Source: an uncultured bacterium
GTDB taxonomy: Bacteria; Patescibacteriota; Saccharimonadia; Saccharimonadales; Saccharimonadaceae
Length of the DNA: 19,342 nucleotides
Assembly: GCA_903844835.1 (NCBI GenBank)
Contig: CAIMUU010000049.1
Location: 1 to 19,342 of the forward strand
Reading direction: 5' to 3'
Positions 1 to 7,701 of the stretch are shown here, one piece after another. The notes beneath the pieces were generated by a model. The model was not told the DNA's origin, ran no database searches, and saw only the letters and a list, made by a program, of their open reading frames with translations. Both the position numbers and the translations under genes were made by a program. Position 1 is the stretch's first letter. Each line of letters begins with the position of its first letter.

Positions 1-147
1 AATTAGCGATTCAGTTTCTTCTAGGCCGCCGCCAGGTGTGCACCAGTAATCCCGTTCCCGTTCATCAATTCCTGGCTTTAATTGCTGAGCTAATATTTTG
101 CCATTCCTAAAGATAATTCCACGTACATTTACTCTTCGGTCTATCAT
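1..147 (-). CDS. NUDIX hydrolase, N-terminal 49 residues (gene runs off the window)
   Basis: The minus-strand frame opens with ATG at 147-145 and stays open to base 1. The N-terminus has the usual NUDIX beta strands (RRVNVRGIIFRNGKILAQQ), followed by the start of the NUDIX box, WCTPGGGLEETES at residues 35-47. This matches the GX5E opening of the family motif, whose REUXEEXGU remainder lies outside the window. NUDIX enzymes hydrolyse nucleoside diphosphates linked to another moiety; the substrate cannot be told from this fragment. The gene is divergent from pnp. No Shine-Dalgarno precedes the ATG (CTCTC is directly upstream), and a TATAAT box lies 7 nt upstream, so the mRNA may be leaderless. 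Confidence 0.85.
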   Translation of the reverse strand, partial: MIDRRVNVRGIIFRNGKILAQQLKPGIDERERDYWCTPGGGLEETESLI

Positions 148-154
148 GAGAGAT

Positions 155-160
155 ATTATA
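155..160 (-). promoter_or_regulatory. -10 box of the NUDIX gene, predicted leaderless
   Basis: On the minus strand a perfect TATAAT at 160-155 lies 7 nt before the ATG at 147. Initiation about 7 nt after the box would fall at or next to the start codon. No good -35 match was found 16-18 nt further upstream. The box sits 11 nt from the oppositely oriented pnp -10, so the two promoters are interleaved. Confidence 0.5.
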
Positions 161-168
161 CACTTTTA

Positions 169-177
169 TGGTACAAT
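169..177 (+). promoter_or_regulatory. extended -10 promoter of pnp
   Basis: TGGTACAAT is an extended -10 element (TG, one base, TACAAT at 172-177). The -35 region is weak, which is common when TGn is present. Expected initiation is near 184, giving a leader of about 115 nt that contains the whole long hairpin at 196-258. Confidence 0.5.
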
Positions 178-195
178 AGGTGTATCGCGCGGAGT

Positions 196-258
196 GGCGA
201 ACAAGTGGTGGATAGAGTAATTTGTATAACAAATTTCTGTACCCGTTACTTATTCGCC
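196..258 (+). promoter_or_regulatory. long imperfect hairpin in the pnp mRNA leader
   Basis: Arms 196-206 and 248-258 pair over 10 of 11 positions. Pairing then continues with wobbles and single mismatches through 207-217/237-247 and closes with the perfect 6-bp stem 219-224/230-235 around a TATAA loop. The result is a roughly 30-bp nearly continuous duplex. In E. coli the pnp leader forms a long stem cut by RNase III, and PNPase then represses its own mRNA; the same arrangement here suggests analogous control, which is inference. The 3' arm can instead pair with 273-278 (TTCGCC at 253-258 with GGCGAA), so two exclusive folds are possible just before the ribosome binding site. Confidence 0.65.
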
Positions 259-284
259 GAAATTATTAAAAAGGCGAACTAAAA

Positions 285-293
285 TAAGGAGGA
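285..293 (+). promoter_or_regulatory. strong Shine-Dalgarno of pnp
   Basis: TAAGGAGGA lies 6 nt before the ATG at 300. It is a full match to the usual anti-Shine-Dalgarno, showing that the organism uses canonical ribosome binding sites. That makes their absence at other genes here meaningful. Confidence 0.85.
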
Positions 294-299
294 CATACT

Positions 300-2411
300 A
301 TGTCTACTATCAACCCAAATGGTAAGGAAATTTTTTCCGTTACCGCCGATTTTTGTGGAAAACCACTTAAACTCGAAGTTAACCGTGTCGGCTTCAGGAC
401 GACCGCAAGCGTACTAGTTACTTATGGCGACACCGTCGTACTTGGCACAGCCATGGTCGGCAGCCGACCAGTCGTACTGGATTATTTTCCGCTCAGTATT
501 GATTATGAGGAAAAGTTTTATGCAGCTGGCAAAATATCTGGTAGCCGATTTATTAAACGTGAAGGCCGCCCAAGTGACGAGGCTATCTTAATTGGTCGCT
601 TGATTGATCGCCCAATTCGTCCATTATTCCCAAAAGGCTATCGTCAAGAAGTCCAAGTCGTTTCGAGCGTGCTATCGCTTGACCCAGCCTTCAGGCCTGA
701 CACTATCGCTATGATTGCATCAAGTGCCGCATTAATGCTGACTGGTACGCCATTTGATGGCCCAGTTTCTGGTGTTCGTGTCGGTCGTGTTGATGGTAAG
801 TTCAAGGCTTTTCTAACACCTGAAGAACGTGAAGCCAGCGATCTCGATTTAGTTGTAGCAGGAATTTCTAGTGGTATTACTATGGTTGAGGCTGGCGCCA
901 ATGAAGTCAGCGAAGAAACGATTGTTGAAGCTTTGGCATGGGCACTAAAGGCCTACCAGCCAGCTATTGAGCTCCAAAAGGAACTTGCCAAAAAAGTTGC
1001 TCCTGTCGCTCAAGAATATACATTAATCTTACCAGACAAAGACATCCAAACCGCAGTCGATAAATGGGTTGAAGGCAAGATGGGCAAAGCACTTCGCAAA
1101 CCTTATCCAGAGCGAAACGAACTTGTTTCAACGGTTCGTTGGGACTTCCATAAACAAATGGCCGAAAAAATTGGCGATGCTGAGTACAAGCCACTTCGCG
1201 ACCAATACGACGAGGCTTTTACGATGGCGCTTCACAAAGACGTTCGCGAAGGTATTGTCACGCATAGCGAGCGTCCAGACGGTCGCAAATTAGACGAAAT
1301 TAGACCATTGTCTTCAGAAGTTGGCGTTTTGCCACGAACTCATGGCTCAAGCATCTTTACGCGTGGTTTGACTCAGGGTCTAAATATTGTTACATTAGCG
1401 CCACTGAGCTTTTCTCAAATGGTTGATTCAATGGAGTCAAATGAAGTCGAACGACGCTTTATGCATCACTATAACGCACCTGGCTACACTGTTGGGGAAG
1501 TCCAGCGTTTAAGTGGTCCAGGCCGACGCGAAATCGGGCACGGCTATTTGGCAGAACGTGCCTTGTCGCCAGTCCTACCAAGTATTGAAGATTTCCCATA
1601 TGCAATTCGTAGCGTAACAGAGATTATGAGCCAAAACGGCTCGACGTCGATGGCCGCGACTTGTAGTAGCTGTTTAGCACTTATGGATGCCGGAGTGCCA
1701 ATAAAGGCGCCTGTATCTGGTATTGCCATGGGCTTAATGATGGACGGTAAAAAACCATACGTTCTAAGTGATATTGCTGATGCCGAAGATTTTGCTGGCG
1801 ATATGGACTTTAAAGTAACTGGTACCGAAAATGGTATCACGGCTTTGCAGATGGATATGAAAGTCCATGGTTTGCCAGTCGAGGTTCTAAAAGAGGCGAT
1901 TGATAAGTCAAAAGCTGGTCGTGCCTTTATCTTGAAGCATATGCTGACAACACTTGCCGAGCCTCGCAAAAAGCTTAGCCAGTATGCACCTCGAATCGAA
2001 AAAATTAAGATCAATCCAGACAAAATTGGCGCAGTTATTGGCAAGGGCGGTGAAACTATCAAGAAAATCACAGCTGAGACCGGCGCCCAGATTGATATTG
2101 CCGAAGATGGCTTAATCACCGTTGCGGCAGTTGATACTAAGGTTATCGAGATGGCCATGAACTGGATCAAGGGGCTAACCGAAGAGCCAGAAGTCGGAAC
2201 GATCTACGAGGGGAAAGTTGTCAGTATCAAGGATTTTGGCGCATTTGTTAACATTATGCCAGGTATTGACGGCATGGTTCATATTAGCGAGTTGTCAAAA
2301 GAACGCGTCGAAAGAGTAACTGATGTTCTTCACGAAGGCCAAATTGTTAAGGTCAAACTAATTGCAATTGATGATCGTGGACGACTCAGCCTCAGCATTA
2401 AAAGTGCTTAG
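300..2411 (+). CDS. pnp: polyribonucleotide nucleotidyltransferase (PNPase)
   Basis: This is a 703-residue, full-length PNPase. It degrades RNA 3' to 5' by phosphorolysis, releasing nucleoside diphosphates, and works as a trimeric ring in the cytoplasm. Two RNase PH-like domains lie at about residues 10-230 and 320-555, joined by the helical linker. The second carries the signatures STSMAATCSSCLALMDAGVP and GDMDFKVTGT, the latter with the catalytic-site aspartates. A KH domain follows at about 568-625 with the GxxG loop in AVIGKGGETIKKI. An S1 domain closes the protein at about 631-703 (GTIYEGKVVSIKDFGAFV, then GMVHISEL). The start is set by the strong Shine-Dalgarno 6 nt upstream. rpsO, the usual upstream neighbour in many bacteria, is absent; a long hairpin leader precedes the gene instead. 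RNase J lies one gene downstream, pairing the 3' and 5' exonuclease activities. Confidence 0.97.
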   Translation: MSTINPNGKEIFSVTADFCGKPLKLEVNRVGFRTTASVLVTYGDTVVLGTAMVGSRPVVLDYFPLSIDYEEKFYAAGKISGSRFIKREGRPSDEAILIGRLIDRPIRPLFPKGYRQEVQVVSSVLSLDPAFRPDTIAMIASSAALMLTGTPFDGPVSGVRVGRVDGKFKAFLTPEEREASDLDLVVAGISSGITMVEAGANEVSEETIVEALAWALKAYQPAIELQKELAKKVAPVAQEYTLILPDKDIQTAVDKWVEGKMGKALRKPYPERNELVSTVRWDFHKQMAEKIGDAEYKPLRDQYDEAFTMALHKDVREGIVTHSERPDGRKLDEIRPLSSEVGVLPRTHGSSIFTRGLTQGLNIVTLAPLSFSQMVDSMESNEVERRFMHHYNAPGYTVGEVQRLSGPGRREIGHGYLAERALSPVLPSIEDFPYAIRSVTEIMSQNGSTSMAATCSSCLALMDAGVPIKAPVSGIAMGLMMDGKKPYVLSDIADAEDFAGDMDFKVTGTENGITALQMDMKVHGLPVEVLKEAIDKSKAGRAFILKHMLTTLAEPRKKLSQYAPRIEKIKINPDKIGAVIGKGGETIKKITAETGAQIDIAEDGLITVAAVDTKVIEMAMNWIKGLTEEPEVGTIYEGKVVSIKDFGAFVNIMPGIDGMVHISELSKERVERVTDVLHEGQIVKVKLIAIDDRGRLSLSIKSA

Positions 2412-2414
2412 AGC

Positions 2415-2443
2415 TTGCGCTATAAAAAGTATTGTGCTAAGAT
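2415..2443 (+). promoter_or_regulatory. sigma70-type promoter of the UDG gene
   Basis: TTGCGC (2415-2420), a 17-nt spacer and TAAGAT (2438-2443) with an extended TG at 2435-2436. The -35 begins 4 nt after the pnp stop codon. Expected initiation is near 2450, giving a leader of about 28 nt. Confidence 0.55.
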
Positions 2444-2478
2444 GAATTAACTAAACGTAGTCTTGTAGTTGGGTAAAA

Positions 2479-3066
2479 GTGAATAAGAAACAAATACTTC
2501 TTGAGCAAATTGCGGTAGATATTATTAAAAACAATATCTGCCCAGATTTGGCTCAAGAAGCCAAGAACCTAGTGATGGGCGATGGTAATATTGACGCCGA
2601 AATCATTCTAATTGGTGAAGCGCCAGGCAAAAAAGAGGATGAGACGGGGTTGCCATTTGTAGGGGCTGCTGGCAAATTTTTGAATGAAATGCTAGCTGGT
2701 GCCGATATTAATCGAAGTGACGTGTTCATTACAAATATTGTTAAATACCGGCCACCCAATAATCGTGATCCATTACCGGAAGAAAAAGCAGCCTTTTGGC
2801 CATACTTGGTACGTCAGCTGGACGTCATACAACCACAAATTGTTGTGACATTAGGCCGACATAGCATGGAATATTTTCTTCCGAACCAAAAGATAAGTTT
2901 AATTCACGGCCAGCCAAAAAGGATAAAATTTGGTGACAGTAAATTAGTAGTTGTACCGCTATACCATCCAGCCGCTGCACTTTATAACGGCGGTATGCGA
3001 GCCACACTAATAGATGACTTTAAAAAGTTACCAAAAATAATCGAAATTATAAAAAATAATAAATAA
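2479..3066 (+). CDS. family-4-type uracil-DNA glycosylase, Fe-S cysteines mostly lost
   Basis: This 195-residue protein starts at GTG. It removes uracil from DNA to begin base excision repair. Family signatures are GEAPGKKEDETGLPFVGAAG (about residues 47-66), the TNIVKYRPPNNRDP block (about 84-98) and HPAAAL with the C-terminal catalytic-site histidine. Family 4 enzymes normally hold a 4Fe-4S cluster with four cysteines: a CxxC pair near the N-terminus, the C of KCRPP and a C about 15 residues later. Here KCRPP is KYRPP (Y90), the later cysteine is F106, and only one N-terminal cysteine (C21) remains. The fold is clear but cluster binding is unlikely. It sits between pnp and the RNase J gene. 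No strong Shine-Dalgarno precedes the GTG; the start was chosen because homology to the family begins soon after it. UDGX or a family 5 member are less likely alternatives. Confidence 0.85.
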   Translation: MNKKQILLEQIAVDIIKNNICPDLAQEAKNLVMGDGNIDAEIILIGEAPGKKEDETGLPFVGAAGKFLNEMLAGADINRSDVFITNIVKYRPPNNRDPLPEEKAAFWPYLVRQLDVIQPQIVVTLGRHSMEYFLPNQKISLIHGQPKRIKFGDSKLVVVPLYHPAAALYNGGMRATLIDDFKKLPKIIEIIKNNK

Positions 3067-3099
3067 TAACCATTGAAATTTCATAGAAATTTTGTGGAC

Positions 3100-3105
3100 A
3101 AGGAG
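3100..3105 (+). promoter_or_regulatory. Shine-Dalgarno fixing the RNase J start
   Basis: AAGGAG lies 7 nt before the ATG at 3113. It decides for that ATG over an in-frame TTG at 3092, which would place the ribosome binding site inside the coding region. Confidence 0.75.
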
Positions 3106-3112
3106 AAAAAAT

Positions 3113-5263
3113 ATGGGTCAACAAAGACTCAAGAACGTCCAAGGAGACGACCAATCAAGACGACCGAATGTGCCAACCCGGCAGAGGTCAGACAATACCG
3201 TATTAAATAATACGACTATCAAAAGAGGTGAGGCCTACCGGGCTCAACGTCGCACCAGCGAGAATGTAAATATGCGGGCAAGCCAGCATGTTATTAATGT
3301 ACCAGTTAACAAATCAACCTATAACGGCTATGATGGCCGACAATATAGCCCAGTTGATAGTAAAAAACAGCCACGTTTTAACGGCCCAAAATTGCGGATT
3401 ATCCCTATTGGTGGCTTGGGCGAAATGGGCATCGGCAAGAATATGATGGCATTTGAATACGACAATGAAATTATTGTGATTGATTGTGGGCTATTATTCC
3501 CGGGGCCTGACTATCCAGGGATTAATTACATTATTCCTGATATTACATATCTAGAAGAGAACAAACACAAGATTCGAGCAGTGATTTTCACGCACGCCCA
3601 TCTTGACCATATTGGCGCTTGCCGTCATATATTAGAGAAAATTCCTGCACCAGTTTATGCGACCAAGTTTACAATCAATATGATCCAAAAAAACATGGAA
3701 GAGTCGAATGGCGATTATCTGCCACAGTATAATGAGCTGAATCCAGAAAGCCACGACCAAGTTCAGATTGGTGATAATTTCAGAATTGAGTTTGTCAGAG
3801 TTGACCACTCAATACCGGATGCTGCCGCGATTGTTATTCGAACTCCAATTGGAGTTGTCGTCCATACTGGCGACTGGCGTTTCGAAGATGCGCCAATTGA
3901 CGGTAAAAAATTTGATATGGCCAGATTGACTGAGATTGCCAGCAAAGAGGGCATTTTGATGCTACTAAATGAGTCAACTAACTGTGAATCTGATGGCTCA
4001 CATACCCATAACGAACTCGATATTCAAGAGAGTATCGGTCAAGTTATGGACAAATTTACTAACAGTCGAATTATTTTAAGTTGCTTTAGTAGCCACATTC
4101 ATCGCATGCAAGAGATTTTAGAAGAGGCTAAAAAACACGATCGCAAAGTATCATTTGCAGGCTATAGTATGATTCAGAATCTTGAAGTGGCACTGCGCAG
4201 TGGCGTAATCAAAGTTCCAAAAGACGTTGTCGTCAAAATGGAAGACCTCGTTAAATTGCCTGATGGAAAGGTCACGATTGTCTGTACTGGTTCTCAGGGT
4301 GAATTTACGGCTGTCTTGAATCGTATGGCTAGCGGTAGTCATAAATTTATCAAGATTAAAAATTCCGATGTAATTGTCTTTAGCTCGAACCCAATCCCAG
4401 GCAACGAAAAATATGTCACACACACGGTGGACGGCTTGATGCGAGAGGGTAGCGATGTTATCCAAAATAACAAAACTCACCTTACCGGCATAGGGCCATT
4501 ACACCTTTCGGGTCATGCCTATTATGCCGACCACGTTCAGTTAATAACTGCATTGAATCCAAAATACTATTTGCCAATTCACGGTGAGTTTCATATGTTG
4601 GTCCATAGTGCCGAGATTGCCGAAAAGATTGTCGGCATCAAGCGCGAAAATATCTTTGTTTGCGACAATGGTGACATAGTTGAACTAACTAATGATGGTG
4701 CCAGAAAGACCGGCCGAATTACGGTTGGTGGTGTTATGTATGACGACAGCGGCGCAATCGTTTCTGAAGTTGTTCTAAAGGACCGAATTCATATGGCTAC
4801 CGAAGGAATGTTTGTGGTCGTTCTGACTGTTCAGCGGGGTAGTGGACGGCTTATGACTAGCCCAGATATTATCAGTCGTGGTTTTATATACTTACGCGAT
4901 AGTGAGGAGTTAATGGGTACGATTCGCCAGTATCTCAAGCAAAAAGTTGCTAAGAGCTTTTCTGGCAAGCACGTTGATTTGGATGCCGTCAAAAAAGAAC
5001 TCAAAGACGAAATCACGCATATTTTGTATGACCAAACTAGGCGCACACCGATTGTTATTCCAGTAATCAATGAGATTGGTGGAAATAACAATATCAGTGG
5101 AGTCAATGCTCCGAATACTCGCACTCATCAACCTCAAGACAAACCAAGACAAAGCAGTAGTCAGTTTATTGCACCTGTTAAACCAGTCACTTTTCAATTG
5201 CCACAAGTGCCAGACTCTGAAGCAACCGAGCCACGTGGGCGAATTGATTACCGCGGTTATTAG
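3113..5263 (+). CDS. rnj: ribonuclease J (5'-3' exo/endoribonuclease)
   Basis: 716 residues from the ATG at 3113. RNase J is a metallo-beta-lactamase/beta-CASP nuclease that matures rRNA and degrades mRNA from the 5' end. The core begins at about residue 93 (KLRIIPIGGLGEMG). The zinc-binding motif HAHLDH is at residues 161-166, and HTGDW, NESTNCE and the beta-CASP segments follow. LPIHGEFHML near residue 500 carries the late metal-site histidine. The first 90 or so residues are rich in R, Q and N with no clear fold, and the last 60 or so (QPQDKPRQSSSQ onwards) also look disordered. Both are extensions on the usual roughly 550-residue core and may bind RNA or partners. The gene follows UDG by 46 nt and may be co-transcribed with it. 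Confidence 0.95.
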   Translation: MGQQRLKNVQGDDQSRRPNVPTRQRSDNTVLNNTTIKRGEAYRAQRRTSENVNMRASQHVINVPVNKSTYNGYDGRQYSPVDSKKQPRFNGPKLRIIPIGGLGEMGIGKNMMAFEYDNEIIVIDCGLLFPGPDYPGINYIIPDITYLEENKHKIRAVIFTHAHLDHIGACRHILEKIPAPVYATKFTINMIQKNMEESNGDYLPQYNELNPESHDQVQIGDNFRIEFVRVDHSIPDAAAIVIRTPIGVVVHTGDWRFEDAPIDGKKFDMARLTEIASKEGILMLLNESTNCESDGSHTHNELDIQESIGQVMDKFTNSRIILSCFSSHIHRMQEILEEAKKHDRKVSFAGYSMIQNLEVALRSGVIKVPKDVVVKMEDLVKLPDGKVTIVCTGSQGEFTAVLNRMASGSHKFIKIKNSDVIVFSSNPIPGNEKYVTHTVDGLMREGSDVIQNNKTHLTGIGPLHLSGHAYYADHVQLITALNPKYYLPIHGEFHMLVHSAEIAEKIVGIKRENIFVCDNGDIVELTNDGARKTGRITVGGVMYDDSGAIVSEVVLKDRIHMATEGMFVVVLTVQRGSGRLMTSPDIISRGFIYLRDSEELMGTIRQYLKQKVAKSFSGKHVDLDAVKKELKDEITHILYDQTRRTPIVIPVINEIGGNNNISGVNAPNTRTHQPQDKPRQSSSQFIAPVKPVTFQLPQVPDSEATEPRGRIDYRGY

Positions 5264-5296
5264 ATAATTGCCAGTTAGCAGTTAACCATTAGCTAC

Positions 5297-5325
5297 TTGC
5301 AAAATGTAGTAATTTTTGCTATAAT
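5297..5325 (+). promoter_or_regulatory. strong upstream promoter of ftsK (P1)
   Basis: TTGCAA (5297-5302), an exact 17-nt spacer and TATAAT (5320-5325) with an extended TGC directly before it. This is the best consensus promoter in the window. Initiation is expected near 5332, about 34 nt before the ATG. Confidence 0.75.
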
Positions 5326-5350
5326 ACACTTAATAAATACCTAAAGCGCT

Positions 5351-5356
5351 TATAAT
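5351..5356 (+). promoter_or_regulatory. second -10 box of ftsK (P2), possibly leaderless
   Basis: A second perfect TATAAT ends 9 nt before the ftsK ATG at 5366, next to the palindrome AAGCGCTT (5344-5351). It has no clear -35. If used, the transcript would start at or within a few bases of the ATG. No Shine-Dalgarno is present between it and the start codon. Confidence 0.4.
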
Positions 5357-5365
5357 AGAATAAAT

Positions 5366-7627
5366 ATGACAAAAAGAAAAAAACACCACAAAAATAAAGG
5401 GCTGAACAAACCGGCTGTAAAGCATAGTTTGCCTATTGGTTTTTGGTCGCAGATTGGTGCTGTGTTTTTGCTGGCTGTCTCTGTATTATTTGTCGTTGCG
5501 TGGTTTAATGCTGGTGGGCCAGTTCTAGAATGGCTACATATGGCGACTATCGCCACTATTGGCTATTCGATGTATGTCGTACCGGTATTGTTTGTCTATG
5601 TTGCAATTGAAATTTTTAGAGCCGAAGACAATCGTCTGCCGTTTGCGATGAAACTTTCAACCGCTTCGGCTATACTGTGGTTTTCGTCATTATTTGGCTT
5701 ACTCAAAAATGACAGTGGCCAAACAACCGGTGGCTTTGTCGGTGACATAATCAATAAAGGCGTGTTAGCTTTGGTTAATTCTAGTGTTGCCGCCTTTATC
5801 TATATATTATTTATTGTAATTACTTTGTTGTTCATTTTGCGCGTATCACCACTATCAATTATCAAGAAAATCTGGGAACTGAGTCGTCGCGACACGGCTG
5901 AACACGATGCTAATGTCAAAGTCATGCGTAATGTTGCTGCACTTGATTCGACCAAGATGAATATTGGTAATTTCAAGCTTAACGCGGGCGTACCAACACT
6001 GGATCAAGATTCAATTGATGCCGACAAAAGGCAGTTGAAGCGCTCTGGCCCATCAGGTAGCTTTGGAAGGGATAGGGTCGCCGAAGACCAAACTGCACTT
6101 GTGACCGTTAGAGACCCAAATTGGGAAGCGCCTAGTCTCGATTTACTAGAGAAAAAACAATCTCCAGCTGATGCAGGTGATATCAAACAGAACGCTGCCA
6201 TAATTAAGAACACGCTAAATGAATTTGATATTGATGTCGAGATGGAAGGTGCAAATATCGGTCCACGCGTGACGCAGTTTACACTTCGTCCCCCAAGTGG
6301 TGTTAAGTTAACTCGCATTACCGCTCTTGAAACAAACATTGCACTTAATCTAGCGGCCCAGAGCTTGCGTATTGAAGCGCCGATTCCAGGCAAGAGTGTA
6401 GTTGGTATTGAAGTGCCTAATCGTCGTGCCGCTGATGTGCGTATTTATTCAGTGCTGTCTAGTCCTAAATGGGATGCGAATACCGAGCCGTTAGCGTTTG
6501 CGATTGGCAAGGACATTGCCGGCGACTCAATTGTCGGCGAGCTCAACAAGATGCCCCATCTATTGATCGCCGGCCAAACTGGTTCGGGTAAATCTGTTAT
6601 GATTAACACTCTTCTGATTAGCTTACTATACCGTAACAGCCCAAGTGAGATGCGACTGATTCTGGTTGACCCAAAACGAGTTGAAATGGCTCAGTACCAG
6701 GATATTCCACATCTATTGACGCCAATTATTACTGAACCAGACAAGACGATTAGTGCACTCAAATGGGCCGTCAACGAGATGGAAAGACGCTATCATTTAT
6801 TGGCTGAGAGTAAAGTCAAAGACATTAAATCTTATAATCAAAAAATGCAATCTACTGGCAATCGCATTACTGTAGCCGATGAATACGGCATTCCTCAAGA
6901 ACACGAAAATGGCGCGATGCCATATATCGTAATTGTGGTTGATGAGTTGGCCGACCTTATGATGGCAGCGGCGCGCGATGTTGAAGCTTTGATTGTTAGA
7001 TTGGCTCAAAAGGCTAGGGCAGTAGGTATTCACTTGGTGCTAGCGACGCAAAGTCCAAGAGCGGACATTATTACCGGTCTAATCAAGGCAAACATATCGG
7101 CTCGTATTGCCTTTACGGTCGCCTCACAACTTGATAGCCGAATCATCTTGGACCAGGGTGGGGCCGAGAAGTTGCTTGGTCAAGGCGATATGTTGTATGT
7201 CACCGCCAGCATGAGCAAGCCAAAACGTATTCAAGGCGCGTGGGTAACTGACGAAGAAATGACAAAAGTGACTAACCATTTGCACATGCAAGCTCCGCCA
7301 CAGTACAACGATGAAGTTGTCAGCCAACCAGTCCATCTTAATGGCAAGGGTGGCGTTGTTATGGACTTTGACACAAGTAACGAAGACGATATGTATAAAG
7401 ACGCTGTTCGCGTAGTGATTGAGGCAAACAAGGCTAGTGCTAGCTTGTTACAGCGTCGCTTGCGCGTAGGCTATGCTAGGGCAGCTCGTTTGATTGAAAA
7501 TATGGAAGATCAAGGCATTATTGGCCCAGCTGATGGCGCAAGGTCCCGTGAAGTGCTTATATCGAGTGTTGATGAACTTGGCGGCAGTAGCATTAATGGC
7601 TCGTCTGATGATGATTTTGCTGAATAG
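5366..7627 (+). CDS. ftsK: DNA translocase FtsK/SpoIIIE
   Basis: 753 residues. This is a membrane-anchored hexameric ATPase that pumps chromosomal DNA through the closing septum. A basic N-terminus (TKRKKHHKNKG) precedes four predicted membrane segments at about 25-47, 57-82, 93-112 and 132-160. A linker follows that is short compared with E. coli FtsK, then the alpha/beta motor from about 270. Walker A is GQTGSGKS at 403-410 and Walker B lies in VIVVDELADLMM at about 521-532. The C-terminal gamma winged helix (about 670-735, AVRVVIEANKASASLLQRRL then GYARAARLIENME) is the DNA-sequence-reading module. The acidic tail ends in SSDDDFAE. There is no Shine-Dalgarno, and two TATAAT boxes precede the gene. 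A diverged copy of the last 90 nt reappears at 8758-8844, beyond the pilin gene. Confidence 0.96.
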   Translation: MTKRKKHHKNKGLNKPAVKHSLPIGFWSQIGAVFLLAVSVLFVVAWFNAGGPVLEWLHMATIATIGYSMYVVPVLFVYVAIEIFRAEDNRLPFAMKLSTASAILWFSSLFGLLKNDSGQTTGGFVGDIINKGVLALVNSSVAAFIYILFIVITLLFILRVSPLSIIKKIWELSRRDTAEHDANVKVMRNVAALDSTKMNIGNFKLNAGVPTLDQDSIDADKRQLKRSGPSGSFGRDRVAEDQTALVTVRDPNWEAPSLDLLEKKQSPADAGDIKQNAAIIKNTLNEFDIDVEMEGANIGPRVTQFTLRPPSGVKLTRITALETNIALNLAAQSLRIEAPIPGKSVVGIEVPNRRAADVRIYSVLSSPKWDANTEPLAFAIGKDIAGDSIVGELNKMPHLLIAGQTGSGKSVMINTLLISLLYRNSPSEMRLILVDPKRVEMAQYQDIPHLLTPIITEPDKTISALKWAVNEMERRYHLLAESKVKDIKSYNQKMQSTGNRITVADEYGIPQEHENGAMPYIVIVVDELADLMMAAARDVEALIVRLAQKARAVGIHLVLATQSPRADIITGLIKANISARIAFTVASQLDSRIILDQGGAEKLLGQGDMLYVTASMSKPKRIQGAWVTDEEMTKVTNHLHMQAPPQYNDEVVSQPVHLNGKGGVVMDFDTSNEDDMYKDAVRVVIEANKASASLLQRRLRVGYARAARLIENMEDQGIIGPADGARSREVLISSVDELGGSSINGSSDDDFAE

Positions 7628-7663
7628 CTTCAATTATTAAAATAATAAACGTAGTATAAACCA

Positions 7664-7669
7664 TATAAT
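7664..7669 (+). promoter_or_regulatory. -10 box of the pilin gene
   Basis: A perfect TATAAT with no clear -35 partner, placed 38 nt before the pilin ATG. The Shine-Dalgarno AAGGA at 7690-7694 fits between them, so this would be a normal leadered transcript separate from ftsK. Confidence 0.45.
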
Positions 7670-7701
7670 TGCAAATCAAAACGTAAAACAAGGAAAGTAC
7701 G

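Noticed and set aside
1544..2170. 208-codon open frame on the minus strand inside pnp
   Set aside because: It lies wholly antisense to well-conserved PNPase domains and has no recognisable motifs; it is a shadow of pnp codon use.
3076..3092. AAATTTC-ATA-GAAATTT hairpin between the UDG and RNase J genes as a terminator
   Set aside because: The stem is short and wholly AT-rich with no U-run after it, and it sits directly before a ribosome binding site.
3092..3112. Upstream TTG start for RNase J
   Set aside because: The Shine-Dalgarno AAGGAG at 3100-3105 would be within the coding region; the ATG at 3113 is spaced correctly from it.
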